DNA from: Actinomycetes bacterium
GTDB taxonomy: Bacteria; Actinomycetota; Acidimicrobiia; Acidimicrobiales; JABEUL01
Length of the DNA: 64,000 nucleotides
Reading direction: 5' to 3'
NCBI GenBank assembly: GCA_021852345.1
Contig: JAJZNL010000056.1
Span: forward strand, 1 to 64,000
The notes under the pieces are model-generated. The model was not told the origin of the DNA, did not search any database, and saw nothing but the letters and a program-made list of their open reading frames with translations. How positions within the stretch are numbered: the first letter of the stretch is position 1; each line of letters begins with the position of its first letter. This document shows positions 20,767 to 31,639 of this stretch, piece by piece. The translations under genes and the position numbers were made by a program.

Positions 20767-23700
20767 CACACTTTGAAGTTATAGGTGCCTTCACAATTTA
20801 GCGATTCGCCTCAACTAAAATAGCCGAACAAATCGATTACGACGTCAACGGAAGTAGCTGAACCGTTAGTAATGATTATGTAACCGTTTGGCGATAGAGT
20901 CGCGATATCTAAGTTGGCTACACTTTCATTTTGTCCGATCCAATTTAGGTCACTTGTGGAATTAATACCCGTAGGACTGATTGTTAAGTAGCCCCAGCCT
21001 AAAGTGTCTGTAGCCGTTACGTTGATTACCGCAGCAGTCGCATTAGCCGGGACTGTGTTTGTGCCCGCAATCTTTAAAGCTAAAGAAGATCCTGGACCTA
21101 AGGTCATATTTTGATCCATATAACCCGAATTGGGTCTTGTGTCTAATACCCTAATAGGATTAATTCCTGTAAATGAAGATGCACCAGAACCACTAAAGTA
21201 CCCCGATAGGTCCACAATTACATCGGTTGATCCAAAAGCATTTGTAATGACTATTGATCCAGTCGCAGAAAGAGTAGCTATAACCCTATTTGATGCAGTA
21301 TAACCCGAAGACTCCCAATTAAGTGCCGATGTATTTGTAGTTGAATCAGGAGATACGCTTAGGAAGCTATATGCCGTTGTATTGGTTGCCGTTAGATTTA
21401 TAACAGCAGCTTGTGCATTTAAAGGAATGTTATTTGTTCCCGCTATTTGAACCACAAGTGATTGACCGGCGCCAAGTGTCATATTAGAACATTGATTTCC
21501 GGTAACTCTGGTATCGCAAATTCGTGTAGGACTAATTGGGCTATATAATCCGGATTGGCTATAACTTGGCACATAGTAACCTTCTAAATCAACCACTAAG
21601 TCTGTACTACCAAACCTATTATAAAAGTCAACTTTACCGTCTGTACCTATATTAACTTCGACTAAATTTGCCTTTGTATCTCCCTGTTGCCAGTTTAAAT
21701 TAGAAGTCGTAGGCAAACTTAGTCCGTCGGGATATACCGTTAAATAACCTGAAGAGGTTGTGTTAGTTACTGTAACATTCACGCTGACTGCCGTTGCATT
21801 TGTCGGTATAGAATAATTGCCCGATAGATCAACACTAAACGTAGAGTTAGGACCAAGAGTGTTATTTGATCCAAAATATCCTGAATTAACTCTGGTGTCT
21901 ACTATTCTTGTGGGCGTCATTGGAAAATATTCATTTGGGGGAGGATCGGGTACCACGGAGTTAGAGAGTTGAGATTGAGATCCAGTTCCGATTGAATTTG
22001 TGGCTGCCACTTCAAAAGCGTAAGTTTGCCCGTTGGTTAAACCTGTCACATTCGCACTTGCTGTTAGATTTGATCCAGATACAATTACAGGACTTTGAGC
22101 TACGGTTCCTATATAAGGAGTTATCGTATAGGAAGTTATGGGGCTTCCCCCATTATCACTTGGCGGTATCCAAGATACAGTAGCCTGCGAATTAGTGGCA
22201 GTAGCTATAACGTTAGTCGGAGCAGACGGCGGAGTAGAAGGAAAGATTTCACGAATACGAACACCGTCTTCGAAAAATATATCACCTTTTGCATTAATCA
22301 CTACATTTGACACATTTGGTCCCAAGCCTGCATCTAAAGCAGGACCCCCGTCACCTGAAGGTATTTCAGTTCCATTACCAGCAATAGTATAAATATCACC
22401 TTGGGTCATATTAATACCATAAAATGTGCCCGTTGATTCGGCTACTACCCTGATCGTAGAACCATTGACACCGTTGTCGCTCATAAATACAATGTTACCG
22501 TTAGGGTCAATGGCTTCACCAGAACAATCAATTGAAGCTTGGGTTGCGGGGCCTCCGTCACCTGAATCTCCGGATTCCCCATTACCAGCAATTGTGTATG
22601 TATTGCCCGCAACCATGTTTATTCCATAATAGGTGCCTGTTGAATTGGCTAATACGTTTATAGTAGCTCCATTAATTAGGAAGTTCCCGTATTTGTCAAT
22701 TATTGGCACTTCCGAACCATCATTTGCCGTCAATTGATATGTACAATATATGTCACCGCCTATCATATTCTGACCATAATAAATACCGTTTGAACCGGCA
22801 ACCGCTAATATGCATCCCGTATAACCAAAACCATTCCATATATTTGCAAGCATCAATAAATTACCGTACTTGTCAACTCCAAAGGGTTGGACATTAGTGA
22901 GATAAGCTTGTGTAGCGGGTCCGCCAATACTTGACGAGCCACTTCCAGTTCCAGTTGCTCCTGCTACTACATATGATTCACCTTTAGTCATATTTATACC
23001 GTAAAATGTTCCGTTAGAATTTGCATAAACTGACACCAATCCTTGATTGTTTAAAAATACAACATTATGATATGGATCAATGAATTGAAAGGTTCCAACA
23101 CCATAGAAAGCTGGACTTAGAGGCAATTGTCCGTCACCGGGATAAGCTCCGTTTCCAAAATTCCAATTTTGTTGATAAATATTCCCTTTGGTCATAGGAA
23201 TTCCATAGTAAGTTCCTGTTGATTGTGGGATTATTACGCCATAACCTGGAGGGGAAATAGGATAGTGAAACAGCAAATTTCCCCAAGAGTCTATCTGTAG
23301 TCCATTTGTAGAACCATAATATGTAGGAAGACTAAAGTTAACAGTTGCAATTTCAGCATCAACTGCAGGTCCACCCATACCTGAAAATCCATAATTACTG
23401 TATGGAAGCGATGCCTCTCCAAAGTTCAATACCGTATATATGTCGCCTTGGGTCATATTTATACCGTAGAATGTACCTGTTGATTCTGCGATTACCCTTA
23501 GAGCATCGTTTGTGGTAACAGCTAGATTTCCAGCTGAGTCAAATGATATAGTCTCTGGAGTAAAGTTAGCATCAACACCAGGGGATCCGTCACCTTCTGA
23601 AATAAAACCTTGTTTACCCGTACCAGCGATGGTATATATATTGCCTTGTGTCATATTTATACCGTAAAATGTACCTGTTGATTCTGCTACCACTCTGATC

Positions 23701-25839
23701 CTGTTGTTGTTATAATCTGAAATAACTAAGTTTCCGTTGGTATCTACAATAACGTCTTGTGGATACCAAAGCTCAGCTGAGATAGCAGGTCCTCCGTCTC
23801 CCAAATAGCCCCCTTGTTGTATACCTGCAACCGTATAGATATTACCTTGTATCATAAACGTATTATAAAATGTACCTGTTGATGCCGCTATTACTCTGAT
23901 TGTATTGCCGTCGGCAAGCAATATATTGCCGTTAGCATCCACGGTTATGTGGGGATAATAACCGAGTGTCGCATCAATTGCAGGAGATGCGTTACCAGAA
24001 TAACCGCAATTACCGTTACCTGCAAGTGTATAGATATATCCAGCTTGCATGGATATTCCGTAATAGTCTCCCGTATTATTGGCGACAATTCTTACCTTAC
24101 AATAATCCGTAATCAGAGCATTACCGTATGAATCAAAAGCAACAGAACCCGGACTTATGGTAACAGTATTACCATAGCTTGAAGCATCTGTACCGTCACC
24201 GCCATAATATCCACAAGAGGTAGGTTCAGGGTATGTCATTGTATCAGAGTAAGGACCGTCATTAACTATCGTGGGAGAACCTCCTGCAGAAACAGACATG
24301 CCAAAATAAGTACCTGCTACAGTCGCATAAAAGCTAACGGAACAACTACCTGGATACGATATCAACTCATTTCCATTTGCGTTATCTACCGCAATCGCAT
24401 CAGGATGACCAGATGTTGAAGCATTTAAGTTTGTTGTCTGACCATTTAAAGATACCTGCCTTACCATGGAAGGGTATTGGGTGGAAACCAATAAGTTATT
24501 TCCTTGAGTTGTAACATCACCGTTTATAGGCAAATCCTGACCCTGCGGACCGCCCGCAATTAAATAGATGTTACCTTTAACCATAGAGATACCGTAGAAT
24601 GTACCCGTTGATTCAGCTATAAGACGTAGAGAACCAGAAGCATCACAAAATATAATATTACCGCTATTATCAACTGTGATACTGCCGGGATACAATGAAG
24701 CGGACAATGCGGGACCTCCGTCACCTGTTTCACCGTTATTTGCTCCATTGCCGGCAATGGTATAAATATCGCCTTGTGTCATATTAATTCCATAGAAAGT
24801 ACCTGTAGATTCGGCTATAACCATAATTCTGTCAGTACTTCCGCCATTGGAAACTATAATATTTCCAGATTTGTCAAATGCAATCGAATTTGCACATATT
24901 GTAGCAGTTATCGCAGGTATTCCGCTTCCAGAATAGCCACAGGTACCTGCTACGCCTGCGATATTATATGCATTGCCTTTTGTCATTGATATACCATAAA
25001 ATGTACCTGTTGATTCGGCTATGACAGAGACATTATAATCATATGTAGTTAACAAATTACCAAAAGAATCAATGGCAGTAAAGTTACATGAACTAGTACC
25101 TGACATAATGGTATAAACATAACCCTCAGTCATTGAAATTCCGTAGAAAGTACCAGTTGAACTGGCTAGTACATCAATTGAACAAGGCTGTCCATAAGTC
25201 GTATTGTCAAAGACAATATTACCGTATAAATCAAAAGCGGCAGATCCATAGATAGCTGGGGAAATACTCGCATCTACGCCCAGTACTCCGTTGCTACTAT
25301 TGACGCAACTGCCATTACTACCCGTGACACCGTTACCAGCAATGGTATATATATCACCTTGTGTCATTGCGACACCAAAATATGTACCTGAAGTTGCAGC
25401 TACAAGTCTTAACCTACAGCTCATACCACTTGGAATCAACAAATTACCGGTTTTAGGATCTTTAAGTGCCCCCACAGCACCTATTTCTGCATTAACCGCA
25501 GGTCCTCCGTCACCATAATACCCTCCAATACCGTTACCAGCGATAACTGATTCATAGCCGTTTGGATTTATCTCTCTTATAACAGCTTGACTCACGTCAC
25601 CTACTATTAGGTTTGATCCAGATGCGATTACGTTTACCGGCTTTTGTGCTACAGACGTAGCCTGACCGGATCCAGGGCCTCCTGCTATAGTTTTAATTGC
25701 CCAAGGCACAGGATTAGTTGCTGCGGATGCCTTGGTTGGAGCTATCAATAATATTGGAAACGTCGGTAATATAATTAGTGCAAGAGACAGTAATAAAAAA
25801 GACTTCAGCTTGCGCATTGCTATTTTTGTAGACTTAATT
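20767..25839. repeat. Direct repeat unit copy 2 (5,073 bp)
   Basis: See copy 1. Confidence 0.95.
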
Positions 25840-25874
25840 AAGGAATATTGTAAAACGGGAAAATGCGAATTCAA
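20811..25874 (-). CDS. Large secreted NHL-repeat / FN3 surface protein, copy 2; track start is TTG at 25874, more likely internal ATG at 25817
   Basis: Translation identical to copy 1 from IKSTKIAMRKLKSF onward; N-terminal leader differs. Confidence 0.8.
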   Translation of the reverse strand: MNSHFPVLQYSLIKSTKIAMRKLKSFLLLSLALIILPTFPILLIAPTKASAATNPVPWAIKTIAGGPGSGQATSVAQKPVNVIASGSNLIVGDVSQAVIREINPNGYESVIAGNGIGGYYGDGGPAVNAEIGAVGALKDPKTGNLLIPSGMSCRLRLVAATSGTYFGVAMTQGDIYTIAGNGVTGSNGSCVNSSNGVLGVDASISPAIYGSAAFDLYGNIVFDNTTYGQPCSIDVLASSTGTFYGISMTEGYVYTIMSGTSSCNFTAIDSFGNLLTTYDYNVSVIAESTGTFYGISMTKGNAYNIAGVAGTCGYSGSGIPAITATICANSIAFDKSGNIIVSNGGSTDRIMVIAESTGTFYGINMTQGDIYTIAGNGANNGETGDGGPALSASLYPGSITVDNSGNIIFCDASGSLRLIAESTGTFYGISMVKGNIYLIAGGPQGQDLPINGDVTTQGNNLLVSTQYPSMVRQVSLNGQTTNLNASTSGHPDAIAVDNANGNELISYPGSCSVSFYATVAGTYFGMSVSAGGSPTIVNDGPYSDTMTYPEPTSCGYYGGDGTDASSYGNTVTISPGSVAFDSYGNALITDYCKVRIVANNTGDYYGISMQAGYIYTLAGNGNCGYSGNASPAIDATLGYYPHITVDANGNILLADGNTIRVIAASTGTFYNTFMIQGNIYTVAGIQQGGYLGDGGPAISAELWYPQDVIVDTNGNLVISDYNNNRIRVVAESTGTFYGINMTQGNIYTIAGTGKQGFISEGDGSPGVDANFTPETISFDSAGNLAVTTNDALRVIAESTGTFYGINMTQGDIYTVLNFGEASLPYSNYGFSGMGGPAVDAEIATVNFSLPTYYGSTNGLQIDSWGNLLFHYPISPPGYGVIIPQSTGTYYGIPMTKGNIYQQNWNFGNGAYPGDGQLPLSPAFYGVGTFQFIDPYHNVVFLNNQGLVSVYANSNGTFYGINMTKGESYVVAGATGTGSGSSSIGGPATQAYLTNVQPFGVDKYGNLLMLANIWNGFGYTGCILAVAGSNGIYYGQNMIGGDIYCTYQLTANDGSEVPIIDKYGNFLINGATINVLANSTGTYYGINMVAGNTYTIAGNGESGDSGDGGPATQASIDCSGEAIDPNGNIVFMSDNGVNGSTIRVVAESTGTFYGINMTQGDIYTIAGNGTEIPSGDGGPALDAGLGPNVSNVVINAKGDIFFEDGVRIREIFPSTPPSAPTNVIATATNSQATVSWIPPSDNGGSPITSYTITPYIGTVAQSPVIVSGSNLTASANVTGLTNGQTYAFEVAATNSIGTGSQSQLSNSVVPDPPPNEYFPMTPTRIVDTRVNSGYFGSNNTLGPNSTFSVDLSGNYSIPTNATAVSVNVTVTNTTSSGYLTVYPDGLSLPTTSNLNWQQGDTKANLVEVNIGTDGKVDFYNRFGSTDLVVDLEGYYVPSYSQSGLYSPISPTRICDTRVTGNQCSNMTLGAGQSLVVQIAGTNNIPLNAQAAVINLTATNTTAYSFLSVSPDSTTNTSALNWESSGYTASNRVIATLSATGSIVITNAFGSTDVIVDLSGYFSGSGASSFTGINPIRVLDTRPNSGYMDQNMTLGPGSSLALKIAGTNTVPANATAAVINVTATDTLGWGYLTISPTGINSTSDLNWIGQNESVANLDIATLSPNGYIIITNGSATSVDVVIDLFGYFS

Positions 25875-25905
25875 CCTTACGGTTTTTATAATTACTAGTC
25901 GTCAT
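25834..25905 (-). other. 23-codon leader ORF MTTSNYKNRKVEFAFSRFTIFLN* upstream of and out of frame with copy 2
   Basis: ATG at 25905 preceded by GAGGG + 6 nt; stop TAA at 25834-25836, at the duplication junction. Confidence 0.6.
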
Positions 25906-26214
25906 AAAATTCCCTCACACTTCACAGATTACTCTTAGTGTTCATTAGCTTACTATACATGAGATTTCATGTCAAACGATAGATAACTGACCGTACCAAT
26001 TCCATTGAATTGAATTTCTTGGCTGTTCGTATTTTTGCGAGTTGTATGTTTTAGTACAAAACTTTTGTCCGTAATAACTTTGATGAAAACTGACTGCCGA
26101 TTGCAACTATTTGCGATTTACGGTTATACATCTTAATAAATCAGATTTAATTCGCCGGCAGCCATCAGTTGAATAATGACTGTAACGCGCTTTGACCTAT
26201 ATTGAATGAATTAG

Positions 26215-28077
26215 TTATTCAACGGTAACGGTCTTGGCAAGGTTTCTCGGCTTATCCACATCGTTGTTATGTATAATCGCAAGTTCATATGCCAAAAACT
26301 GTAAAGGAATTATATCTACTACCGGACTGAATAGATCAAAGGTATCTGGAACATAAAATACATCTTCAAAATAGTTTGAGACAGTACTATCGCTATCGTT
26401 TGCCACCACTAATACTCTTGCGTTTCTGGCTCTCACCTCTTCCATGTTGGAAAGCAGCTTGTCATAAAGTTTATTTTTCGTTGCAATGCCGACTACTGCT
26501 GTGGTGTCATCCAAAACTGCAATCGGGCCGTGTTTAAGTTCTCCGGCGGGATATCCTTCTGCATGTAGGTAAGAAATTTCTTTAAGTTTAAGCGCTGCCT
26601 CCAATGAAGTCGGATAGCCCATGTGCCTTCCGATGAAGAAAAAATCTTTAACATCTTTGAATTTTTTAGCCGTATCCCTATATTGAGACTCTCTGGTCAA
26701 TGCTGTACGAATCTTATCTGTGCAGTTTTCCAATTCATCCATAAACCTATAGGCTTCAGATTTAAAAAGTCCGCCTGTAGTTCGACCCATTGCTATTGAA
26801 AAAGCCAACAACATCGACAGCTGACTTATATAGGATTTGGTCGCCGCCACCGATATTTCCGGACCGGCTCTTGTGTACATTACCGCATCGACATTACTGG
26901 TAACACTGGATCCCACCACATTTGTAACGCATAGAACCTTTGCTCTTGATTTTCTGGCAAAATCCAAAGCCGCGAGCGTATCAATAGTCTCTCCGGATTG
27001 AGTGATCCCTATGACCAATGTTGACGAATCCAATACCGGATCTCTGTACCTGAATTCACTTGCAATATCGAGTTCAACTGGTATCCTGGACCAATGCTCT
27101 AGGGCATATTTTGCAACCATTGCAGAATGATAAGAGGTACCGCAGCCCACCAAAAATATCTTTTGAATATTTTGTAGGTCTTTTGGGTCAAAACGAATTT
27201 CATCAAAAAACAGTGCCGGATCATCTACGTTTCTACCCACAAGTGTTTCAGAAAATGCCTTAGGCTCTTCGTGCATCTCTTTTAACATAAAAGTTTCATA
27301 CCCAGATTTTTGAGCGTCTTGATAACTCCAGGCTATCTCAGTTGAACTAAATTCCATTTGGACAAAGTCAAAGTCGTATACTTTTAAATCATCCTTACTA
27401 ACTGATGCCATCTGTAAGTCTTTAAGATATACAAAAGTCTCTGCCTGTTCCAAAATGGCCGAAACATCAGAAGAAACATAGTTTCCGGACTTCCCCAACC
27501 CTATTACCACAGGAGACATGTTTTTAGCTACTAAGATCCGATCGGGGAAATCAGCAAATATCACACCGATTGCATATGTACCTTCTAGTAGTTTAAGAGT
27601 CTGTCCGAAAGCTTTAAGCAACGTTTCCACACTTAATTTTTCACTTGCCAATTTAGATAGATTTTCTTCTAAAAGGTGGGCGATTACCTCCGAGTCCGTA
27701 TTTGATGCAAAGTCATGACCCGAATCCTTTAAAGCATTCCTTAAATCTCGAAAGTTTTCAATTATTCCGTTGTGTACAATTGCAATACGATTATCGCATC
27801 CAAAATGCGGATGTGCATTTAGATCATTGGGAATGCCATGCGTTGCCCACCTGGTATGAGCTAAACCTATTTTTGATTTTGAATCGACCACTTCTTGAAC
27901 CTGCGACAGTTTATCAATCGACTCCGTCAAATAAGCAAATTTATAAATTTCAAGCCCGTCTGAATTTAAAAGCGTAACTCCGGCTGAATCATATCCACGA
28001 TACTCCAACCTTTTAAGGCCATCCAATAGAACTTGATTAACGCTGTCGTCGCAGATGGCTCCAATTATTCCGCACAT
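26215..28077 (-). CDS. glmS: Glutamine-fructose-6-phosphate aminotransferase; start corrected to ATG 28077 so that Cys follows Met
   Basis: MCGIIGAICDDSVNQVLLDGLKRLEYRGYDSAG; DKPRNLAKTVTVE C-terminus. ORF track start (28209) overextends; AAAGGG upstream of 28077. Confidence 0.97.
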   Translation of the reverse strand: MCGIIGAICDDSVNQVLLDGLKRLEYRGYDSAGVTLLNSDGLEIYKFAYLTESIDKLSQVQEVVDSKSKIGLAHTRWATHGIPNDLNAHPHFGCDNRIAIVHNGIIENFRDLRNALKDSGHDFASNTDSEVIAHLLEENLSKLASEKLSVETLLKAFGQTLKLLEGTYAIGVIFADFPDRILVAKNMSPVVIGLGKSGNYVSSDVSAILEQAETFVYLKDLQMASVSKDDLKVYDFDFVQMEFSSTEIAWSYQDAQKSGYETFMLKEMHEEPKAFSETLVGRNVDDPALFFDEIRFDPKDLQNIQKIFLVGCGTSYHSAMVAKYALEHWSRIPVELDIASEFRYRDPVLDSSTLVIGITQSGETIDTLAALDFARKSRAKVLCVTNVVGSSVTSNVDAVMYTRAGPEISVAATKSYISQLSMLLAFSIAMGRTTGGLFKSEAYRFMDELENCTDKIRTALTRESQYRDTAKKFKDVKDFFFIGRHMGYPTSLEAALKLKEISYLHAEGYPAGELKHGPIAVLDDTTAVVGIATKNKLYDKLLSNMEEVRARNARVLVVANDSDSTVSNYFEDVFYVPDTFDLFSPVVDIIPLQFLAYELAIIHNNDVDKPRNLAKTVTVE

Positions 28078-28144
28078 TTTTAAATGACCCTTTTTAACGT
28101 TTCTTGATTTGGTATTTAAATCCCTAAAGATTTTGTAGGTTAAT

Positions 28145-29488
28145 TCAACTGCTAATTTTGTCAATGACAGATGACGCCATATCGCTAATTTTAGCCAAAT
28201 AGCTTTCAACCAAAGCGTCAGATTTAGCTTCCACCATTATTCGTAATAGTTTTTCCGTTCCAGACGGCCGAACCACTGCTCTAAAAGCTCCCGCTTCGGA
28301 TTCGGTTATAGAATCGATCAAACCGTTTAATTCCGGATCGCTTGTAATTTCATTTACTTTTTGATACTGTCCTTGCGTTAGTTTCAAATTGATCAACTTT
28401 TGAGGAAACCTAGTCATTGTGTTGGAAAAGATCTCAGAAGGCTTTTCCTCCCTTGCATTCAATATGTTCAGCAAAAGTATTGCGTTTAGAATTCCGTCCC
28501 CCGTACAGGTAATGTCTTTTCTAATAATGTGACCCGACTGCTCTCCCCCTAAAATATAGTCGTTTTCCAACATCAATTCGATTACATTTCTGTCTCCGAC
28601 ATCACAGCGTTTGACATTAACTCCCAATTCATCCATTGCCAAAGTAAATCCCAAATTTGTCATGGATGTTACAACCACACCATTATTTTTTAGTGTTCCT
28701 AATTTTATAAGATGTTCTGCGTATAAAGCAATGATTCGATCTCCGTCGATTGTATTACCTTTTTCATCGGTTAAAACAATTCGATCGCCGTCGCCGTCAA
28801 AGGCAATTCCCAAATCGCTTTTGGTGTCCACAACGACCTTAGCCAATGCGGCCGTATCGGTGGCTCCGCAGCCATCATTAATCGAGTAGCCATTTTGCTC
28901 AGTAAATATTGCCGTGATATCAACTCCCAGAGACTCCAATATCCTGGGTGCAAAAAGTGAAGTTGCCCCGTTGGCGCAGTCCAAAACGACTCGCAGCTTT
29001 TTGAATTCTGATTTTTTGTTAGACACTAACATTGATTCCCAATTGGAAACTTGATCGGCGCCATCTTCTGCTTTAGCGATTAAATCCGTACTTAAGCCGT
29101 CTTTAATATCTAAATCAATCAAATTTTCAATGTCATTTTCTGTTTTGCGATTGACTTTAATCCCGTCAGGTCCAATTACCTTTATGCCGTTATCATAATA
29201 AGGGTTATGCGAAGCCGAAATAACAATGGCGGGCAATGAAACTACCGATGCGATATATGCCACGGCGGGAGTAGGTACAACTTTTAGGTCTATAGCGGTA
29301 GATCCGCCAGAACAAAGTCCTGCGGATACGGCATGAAACAACATATCCGAGCTCAGCCTGTTATCTCTTCCAATTAGAATGGGAGACTGGTTGAAAACTT
29401 CCGACAGCGCTCTGCCTAACTTTAGTGCAAATTCGCAGGTAAGTTCAGTGTTAGCTTTCCCTCGAATACCGTCCGTACCAAAATGCAC
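28145..29488 (-). CDS. glmM: Phosphoglucosamine mutase
   Basis: FGTDGIRGKANTELT, ISASHNPYYDNGIK, AFDGDGDR, RPSGTEKLLRIMVE. Confidence 0.97.
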   Translation of the reverse strand: MHFGTDGIRGKANTELTCEFALKLGRALSEVFNQSPILIGRDNRLSSDMLFHAVSAGLCSGGSTAIDLKVVPTPAVAYIASVVSLPAIVISASHNPYYDNGIKVIGPDGIKVNRKTENDIENLIDLDIKDGLSTDLIAKAEDGADQVSNWESMLVSNKKSEFKKLRVVLDCANGATSLFAPRILESLGVDITAIFTEQNGYSINDGCGATDTAALAKVVVDTKSDLGIAFDGDGDRIVLTDEKGNTIDGDRIIALYAEHLIKLGTLKNNGVVVTSMTNLGFTLAMDELGVNVKRCDVGDRNVIELMLENDYILGGEQSGHIIRKDITCTGDGILNAILLLNILNAREEKPSEIFSNTMTRFPQKLINLKLTQGQYQKVNEITSDPELNGLIDSITESEAGAFRAVVRPSGTEKLLRIMVEAKSDALVESYLAKISDMASSVIDKISS

Positions 29489-29499
29489 AGCAAATGAGA

Positions 29500-29910
29500 T
29501 TATCTCTTGGAGTACTGAGGAGCCTTACGAGCCTTTTTAAGGCCGTACTTCTTGGACTCTTTTTCCCGGGCATCCCTGGTCAAAAATCCAGCTTTTTTCA
29601 TGTCGGCACGCTTTTCGGGAAACAACTCTACGATAGCTCGAGCAATTGCCAAACGAATAGCACCTGCCTGACCGGAACTCCCGCCTCCATTTATATTTGC
29701 GATTACATCATAAACATCGGTTAAGTTCGCCACCTTAAGCGGCTCTAAAATCGTTGTCTGGTGAACTCTTGAAGTAAAGTACTCCTTAAGGTCACGATTA
29801 TTAACCTTGTGGTTACCCGTCCCCTTAACCAACCTTGCTCTGGCAACGGCGGATTTTCTTCTGCCGTTCGTCTGAACTAATGTTTTTACGTCTGATGCTG
29901 TTTCTGCCAT
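29500..29910 (-). CDS. rpsI: Ribosomal protein S9 (uS9)
   Basis: [16 protein letters not shown]-terminus [17 protein letters not shown]. Confidence 0.98.
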   Translation of the reverse strand: MAETASDVKTLVQTNGRRKSAVARARLVKGTGNHKVNNRDLKEYFTSRVHQTTILEPLKVANLTDVYDVIANINGGGSSGQAGAIRLAIARAIVELFPEKRADMKKAGFLTRDAREKESKKYGLKKARKAPQYSKR

Positions 29911-30052
29911 AACTTTTCCTGTTTTAGTATAGTTTTAAAATTACGTAATTTAATTTAAACTTTATTATTAATTTTGAATCTAAATACAAACTATCTATTA
30001 ATGTATTTTAAATTAACAACAATAGTTTGATCTTTACTATTTATACTTAATC

Positions 30053-30487
30053 CTATTTCTTGATTTCATAAACTGCCGGATTTTGGGCTTGGTGGTTGTG
30101 CTCGGAGCCCGAATGTAAATGAAGTTTATTTATCATTTGATTTCCGAGTTTAGTTTTGGGCAACATTCCTTTAACGGTCTTAGTTAAAAGCTGCTCGGGA
30201 TCATTTTTTAACAAATCGCTATAGCTAACTTTTTTTAGTCCACCAGGATAACCCGAGTGCCTGTAACTGAAATTTTGATCAGCTTTGTTTGCTGTCAACT
30301 TAACGTCCTTTACGTTAACCACTACTACATGATCTCCTGTGTCGGCGTTTGGTGTATATATCGGCTTGTGTTTACCCATCAACAGCACCGCAATTTGAGA
30401 TGCCAACCTACCCAGCGGAACATCTTTGGCATCAACAACAAACCATTCGTGATTTATCTCTTTTGCTTTAGGCGTATATGTAACCAA
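30053..30487 (-). CDS. rplM: Ribosomal protein L13 (uL13)
   Basis: WFVVDAKDVPLGRLASQIAVLLMGKHKPIYTPNADTGDHVVVVN. Confidence 0.98.
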   Translation of the reverse strand: MVTYTPKAKEINHEWFVVDAKDVPLGRLASQIAVLLMGKHKPIYTPNADTGDHVVVVNVKDVKLTANKADQNFSYRHSGYPGGLKKVSYSDLLKNDPEQLLTKTVKGMLPKTKLGNQMINKLHLHSGSEHNHQAQNPAVYEIKK

Positions 30488-30645
30488 CTTTAATACCTTC
30501 TCTTACTTACGAATCTAACATCACCGGATTTGTCTTATTACGTACCGGCATACTGCTTTTTTGCAGTACAGTTAATCTTTCAATGATCTTTTAATTTCCG
30601 TAATTCAGGTCTCTTAAATCACTTTGAATAAAACGTATTCAATCT

Positions 30646-31422
30646 TTAGGATTGGGTAAATACGTCAATGGGATACGAGACATGAACTAAATGAAGACCA
30701 TGCGGGGGAGCAATAAACGTCAATTCGTTCCTGCTTTTTCCCTTTAATATTCTATCAAGTTCTGTGACAGTGCGTTTACCAATTCCTATTTCAATCAAAA
30801 GTCCGGTAATCGACCTTACCATCTGGTGACAAAATGCCGAGGCGTTAATTTCAAAGACGTCCATACCAAAGTAATTTTTTTTCATTTGAACTGAATTAAC
30901 TCTACGAATTGTCGATTTAAGCTCTTTGTTTGATTTGCAAAAAGCGGCAAAATCGTGTTCACCGACCAATGCTTTGCTGGCTTCGTCCATCCTATTAAAG
31001 TCAACTTTGTCGAAGATATGATAGGAATACCGAGACACAATAGGGTCTTTATTTTCGCCGGTCGTAAATATGTAGTTGTAAGTGCGACTTGTTGCAGAAA
31101 ATCTAGCGCTAAAGGAATCATCGACTTCGGTAGCATTTCTAACAAATATTGCCGGTGGAAGCATTGTACTCATAGACTTTAAAAACCTAGTTTTCTCAAA
31201 AGGTCTTTTAAGAATGCTCTCGTCATAGTCGAAGTGAACAACTTGGTAGCTTGCATGCACACCGGCGTCTGTACGACCCGCACACGTAAGTTCAATAGGT
31301 TGATTAAATACCTTACCGATGGAATCGGAAAGGGTGTTTGCGACGGTTACTTGATCTGTTTGCGGTGCAAAACCGTGAAAATCAGATCCATCGTATCCTA
31401 ACAATAAGGCAATTCTTTTCAC
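30646..31422 (-). CDS. truA: tRNA pseudouridine(38-40) synthase TruA
   Basis: GYDGSDFHGFAPQ, CAGRTDAGVHASYQVVHFD. Confidence 0.95.
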   Translation of the reverse strand: MKRIALLLGYDGSDFHGFAPQTDQVTVANTLSDSIGKVFNQPIELTCAGRTDAGVHASYQVVHFDYDESILKRPFEKTRFLKSMSTMLPPAIFVRNATEVDDSFSARFSATSRTYNYIFTTGENKDPIVSRYSYHIFDKVDFNRMDEASKALVGEHDFAAFCKSNKELKSTIRRVNSVQMKKNYFGMDVFEINASAFCHQMVRSITGLLIEIGIGKRTVTELDRILKGKSRNELTFIAPPHGLHLVHVSYPIDVFTQS

Positions 31423-31481
31423 CGTTAAAGAAAGAGCTTAAGGTAAATTAATAATTAAATACCGCACGATAAACATTTTGA

Positions 31482-31530
31482 CCAGTCAATCCAACTAGTC
31501 AATCCAACTAGTCAATCCAACCAGTCAATA
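31482..31530. repeat. Tandem repeat, 13-bp unit AGTCAATCCAACT, about 3.5 copies
   Basis: Direct reading. Confidence 0.9.
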
Positions 31531-31639
31531 TATTCATATAGTTTAGAGGACAAATGAGAGTAAAAACAATTAGCCCAAATTACTACTAAAAACCTGGATT
31601 CAAAATGCTAAAGCAGTTTGTTAGCGTTTAAATGGGAAA

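Noticed and set aside
28078-28209. N-terminal 44-aa extension of GlmS in the ORF track
   Set aside because: GlmS needs an N-terminal Cys after Met (MCGI); extension overlaps the glmM 3' end and is spurious.
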